Assembly (NCBI GenBank): GCA_029560455.1 | Contig: JAKQKW010000402.1 | Span: 1 to 34,290 of the forward strand | From: Candidatus Rifleibacteriota bacterium | GTDB taxonomy: Bacteria; Riflebacteria; Ozemobacteria; Ozemobacterales; Ozemobacteraceae | Reading direction: 5' to 3' | Length of the DNA stretch: 34,290 nucleotides | In this document: positions 32,306 to 34,290 of the stretch, one piece after another | Numbering within the stretch: the first letter of the stretch is position 1 | How the letters are laid out: each line of letters starts with the position of its first letter | Notes under the pieces: model-generated | The model's input: the letters and a program-made list of their open reading frames with translations, nothing else | Told to the model about the DNA's origin: nothing | Databases searched by the model: none | Translations under genes and position numbers: made by a program

Positions 32306-32334
32306 TTGACTTTGACTGGGGGCATACCTATAAT
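32306..32334 (+). promoter_or_regulatory. Near-consensus sigma-70-type promoter of the hutP-like/PTS operon
   Basis: TTGACT (32306-32311) and a perfect TATAAT (32329-32334) are 17 bases apart, the strongest promoter match in the window. The predicted start near 32341 leaves a leader of about 33 bases to ATG 32374. Confidence 0.75.
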
Positions 32335-32373
32335 GAACGCTGATTAACCGAAATAAAGAAAGACCCGGTGTAC

Positions 32374-32832
32374 ATGACGCAACTCGCATTTGAGAACGTT
32401 CTGCTGCAGAATGGAGCGGTTTCGCTGTCGAAAGCAGCGGTACTTTGCAGCATGATCGATAACGATCTTGACGATGATCTTATCGATTACCTCGGTAAAC
32501 ACGGCATAAGCGCGGTTATTACCAGGGCCGGCGGCAGCGGCGACAACCTCAAGAGCAAGATTTTGCGCAACACTTTCGGGGCTGCTGAAAACAGTGGGCT
32601 GATCGCGGTGAACATGAAAAACCGCCATGTGGTTTCGCAGCTGGTCGACGAAGTGCTCAGGTCGATCGATGGCCCGATGATGAGTATCGCCGGTGGCGGC
32701 CTGAAAATCGGTCTGGCAGTCCGCCAGAGCGATATTGCGATTGGCATCTTCGGCAGTATCGGGCTGCCCGGTCTCGATGTCGACCACGAAATTTCGGCCA
32801 GCCGCATTCTCTACCATTGCCTGGAGGACTGA
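32374..32832 (+). CDS. HutP-like protein (RNA-binding antiterminator family)
   Basis: This 152-residue protein matches HutP in length and order: a helical start, the central SAVITRAGGSGDNLKS, ENSGLIAVNMKNRHVVSQLVDEV in parts (about 72-94), and a C-terminal GIFGSIGLPGLDVDHE (124-139), which corresponds to the YGTIGAPIKGLEHE segment of Bacillus HutP. HutP binds histidine and Mg2+ and then UAG-type triplets in the hut leader RNA. Here His85 and His138 align with metal ligands His73 and His138, but the position of His77 is Gln89. No hut gene is near, so another ligand or role is likely. A GTG at 32368 is an alternative start; neither has a strong ribosome site. It is first in an operon with PTS IIA and IIB. 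Confidence 0.7.
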   Translation: MTQLAFENVLLQNGAVSLSKAAVLCSMIDNDLDDDLIDYLGKHGISAVITRAGGSGDNLKSKILRNTFGAAENSGLIAVNMKNRHVVSQLVDEVLRSIDGPMMSIAGGGLKIGLAVRQSDIAIGIFGSIGLPGLDVDHEISASRILYHCLED

Positions 32833-32835
32833 CAG

Positions 32836-33249
32836 ATGATCGGAGTTGTAGTTATCACCCACGGAACACTTTCTGAACAGCTTCTTGCAACTGCGGCCCT
32901 GATTATGGGCGAGCAGAAAGATGTTTGCGCTGTTTCATTCACTGCCAGAGAGTCGCTCGACAACCTCAGACAGAAGGCAAATGCCGCCATTGAACCTTTC
33001 AAGACTGACGGCTGTCTGATATTGACCGATATTATGGGTGGCAGCGCCACCAATGTCTGTGTTGAACTTATGAAAAATGAAAAAGTCGAAGTTCTGACCG
33101 GCGCCAACCTGCCGATGCTTCTCGAAGCGATCAGCTACCGCGACGGCGCCGATCTCAAGGCGATCGCTTCCCGCGTTCAGGCCAGCGGCGTCAAGAGCAT
33201 AATCAATCTTAAAGAGTTTTTTGAAAAAAGAGCAGCAAAGAAAGCATGA
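32836..33249 (+). CDS. PTS mannose-family EIIA component
   Basis: This is a 137-residue protein with the phosphorylated His9 in VVVITHGTLSEQLL, and TDIMGGSATNVCVELM (about 63-78) and TGANLPMLLEAI (about 92-103) of the mannose (ManX/AgaF) EIIA family. It accepts phosphate from HPr and passes it to the next gene's product, EIIB. The start ATG 32836 has GGAGG 9 bases upstream, 3 bases after the hutP-like stop. It overlaps EIIB by 4 bases (ATGA). No HPr, EI, IIC or IID gene lies in the window. Confidence 0.9.
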   Translation: MIGVVVITHGTLSEQLLATAALIMGEQKDVCAVSFTARESLDNLRQKANAAIEPFKTDGCLILTDIMGGSATNVCVELMKNEKVEVLTGANLPMLLEAISYRDGADLKAIASRVQASGVKSIINLKEFFEKRAAKKA

Positions 33250-33710
33250 CAACCGCTACCGCATTTTTAAGAATCGATGACCGCCTGATTCATGGTCAGG
33301 TGATTGTGGGCTGGCTGCCCGAAGTCAGACCTGACAAACTGTTGGTCGTCAACGACAAAATCAGCGAAGACTTCATGCGCCAGGAACTGATGGCGCTGAG
33401 CGTGCCGCCCGAAGTCGATCTGCAGTTCTATGCGACTGCCGATATCACCGCTGACGCCGTTTCCGAAAAATCTTTCATTCTCGTGGCCTCACCGCGTGAC
33501 GCCTGGGAATGCCTGCAGAAAGGTATCGTGCCGAGACGCTTCAACGTCGGCGGTATGCATTCGCGCGACGACAAACAGGAAATCTTCGAGGCCCTGCACG
33601 TCGACGCCAACGACCGTAAGTATTTCGAGTTGATTCTAAAATCTGGAGTCAACCCGGTTTTCCAACCTACACCACAGAATGAACCTATGCCATTGGGTGA
33701 CATCTTGTAA
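33246..33710 (+). CDS. PTS mannose/sorbose-family EIIB component
   Basis: This 154-residue protein has the active His16 in [15 protein letters not shown], the unmistakable EIIB start of the mannose family, followed by [20 protein letters not shown] and a central [14 protein letters not shown] segment. It normally hands phosphate to the incoming sugar at IIC/IID. The gene after it is an ABC ATPase rather than IIC, so here IIA and IIB may act as a regulatory phospho-relay. It starts within the EIIA stop. Confidence 0.9.
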   Translation: MTTATAFLRIDDRLIHGQVIVGWLPEVRPDKLLVVNDKISEDFMRQELMALSVPPEVDLQFYATADITADAVSEKSFILVASPRDAWECLQKGIVPRRFNVGGMHSRDDKQEIFEALHVDANDRKYFELILKSGVNPVFQPTPQNEPMPLGDIL

Positions 33711-33724
33711 AGCGAGGGCAGAAT

Positions 33725-34290
33725 ATGGCTTCAATCAATTTCTCAAAAGTAGTGAAAACTTATGAAGGTGCCAAGGAATCTACCGTTAAAGGTATTGACC
33801 TGCACATCGAAGACCGCGAATTTGTCGTGCTGGTCGGGCCTTCGGGCTGCGGTAAAAGCACCAGCCTTCGCATGGTAGCCGGCCTTGAAGACATCACTTC
33901 CGGCGAAATCAGAATTGGCGATGTCGTCGTCAATAACCTGCCGCCAAAAGACCGCGATATCGCCATGGTTTTTCAGAACTATGCTCTTTATCCGCACATG
34001 AACGTCAGAGAAAATCTTTCTTTCGGTCTCAAGCTGCGCAAAATCCCTGAAAACGAAATCAATCACCGTGTCCAGGAAGCAGCCAACATTCTCGGACTGA
34101 CTGATTATCTCGATCGTCTGCCAAAACAGCTTTCCGGCGGTCAGCGCCAGCGCGTCGCCCTCGGCCGCGCTATTGTGCGTGAACCAAAGGTCTTTCTGAT
34201 GGACGAACCGCTCTCGAACCTCGATGCAAAGCTGCGCGTGCAGATGCGCGCCGAAATCAAGAAACTGCATCAGCGCCTGCGCACCACTTT
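33725..34290 (+). CDS. UgpC/MalK-type sugar ABC transporter ATPase (3' end outside window)
   Basis: The first 188 residues are visible. They include Walker [10 protein letters not shown] (38-46), Q-loop Gln84 ([10 protein letters not shown]), signature [15 protein letters not shown] (136-150), Walker B VFLMDEP (156-162) and [15 protein letters not shown] together with LDAKLR is typical of the MalK/UgpC/MsmX group that energises sugar and glycerol-phosphate importers and can serve several of them. The C-terminal regulatory domain is past the right edge. The start ATG 33725 has GAGGG just upstream, 14 bases after the EIIB stop, so it probably belongs to the same operon. Confidence 0.9.
   Translation, partial: MASINFSKVVKTYEGAKESTVKGIDLHIEDREFVVLVGPSGCGKSTSLRMVAGLEDITSGEIRIGDVVVNNLPPKDRDIAMVFQNYALYPHMNVRENLSFGLKLRKIPENEINHRVQEAANILGLTDYLDRLPKQLSGGQRQRVALGRAIVREPKVFLMDEPLSNLDAKLRVQMRAEIKKLHQRLRTT

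Noticed and set aside
32341..32373. HutP-type RNA target (AAAGAAAG) in the operon leader
   Set aside because: Only two AAG triplets are present and there is no terminator hairpin in the short leader, too little to support autoregulation.

Overview
The window looks like part of the chromosome of a Gram-negative (diderm) anaerobe. It carries a run of lipopolysaccharide (LPS) genes (kdsC, an LpxL-type acyltransferase, lptC, lptA, lptB), an outer-membrane barrel protein, and a three-gene electron-bifurcating [FeFe] hydrogenase (hydC-hydB-hydA), which points to fermentative growth. It also has genes better known from Firmicutes: GerW/YtfJ with a DUF2953 (YtfI-like) partner, and a HutP-like protein. 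This mixture would fit a deep-branching candidate phylum such as Riflebacteria, but that is inference and no marker gene here settles it. G+C is moderate (about 52-57% by eye) except for the first ~1.75 kb, which is poorer (about 42% in a sampled line). No rRNA, tRNA, CRISPR array or complete insertion sequence was seen.

Layout. 1-1561: the tail of an unidentified gene, convergent with an Aur1-type PAP2 membrane enzyme. 1806-2813: a UDP-glucuronate 4-epimerase with its own promoter and terminator. 2952-7085 (minus): the hydABC operon, with a clear terminator and a promoter region holding a Rex/CRP-like palindrome. 7086-7444: the only gene-free stretch over 300 bases; it holds the hyd control region and the terminator of the next gene. 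7445-11584 (minus): a large membrane PAS/GAF sensor without an output domain, and a secreted protein of unknown function whose message may be leaderless. 11752-13146: a dolichol/phytol-kinase-like membrane protein. 13151-16199 (minus): pepD and a 5'-nucleotidase. 16325-20217 (plus): a soluble sensor histidine kinase, coaE, an SseB-like gene and moaB, tightly packed.

20268-30246 (minus): eleven closely spaced genes reading kdsC, lpxL-like, lptC, lptA, lptB, DUF3084, a metallo-beta-lactamase-fold hydrolase, a diacylglycerol-kinase-like lipid kinase, DUF2953, gerW, and a cyclic-nucleotide-binding domain fused to a MinD/ParA-type ATPase. Stop/start overlaps (TGATG, ATGA) tie most of them together, so envelope lipid assembly appears co-expressed with several poorly understood envelope proteins. 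30433-30955: a DinJ/YafQ-type toxin-antitoxin pair with a textbook promoter. 31062-32129 (minus): an outer-membrane barrel protein. 32374 to the right edge: an operon of a HutP-like protein, mannose-family PTS IIA and IIB, and a UgpC/MalK-type sugar ABC ATPase cut off by the edge, behind a near-consensus sigma-70 promoter.

The most unusual items are the HutP/PTS/ABC operon with no IIC/IID in view, the cNMP-ParA fusion next to GerW/DUF2953 in an LPS-making cell, and the output-less GAF sensor. Several gene starts were moved from the longest open frame to a better-supported codon; each entry says so.
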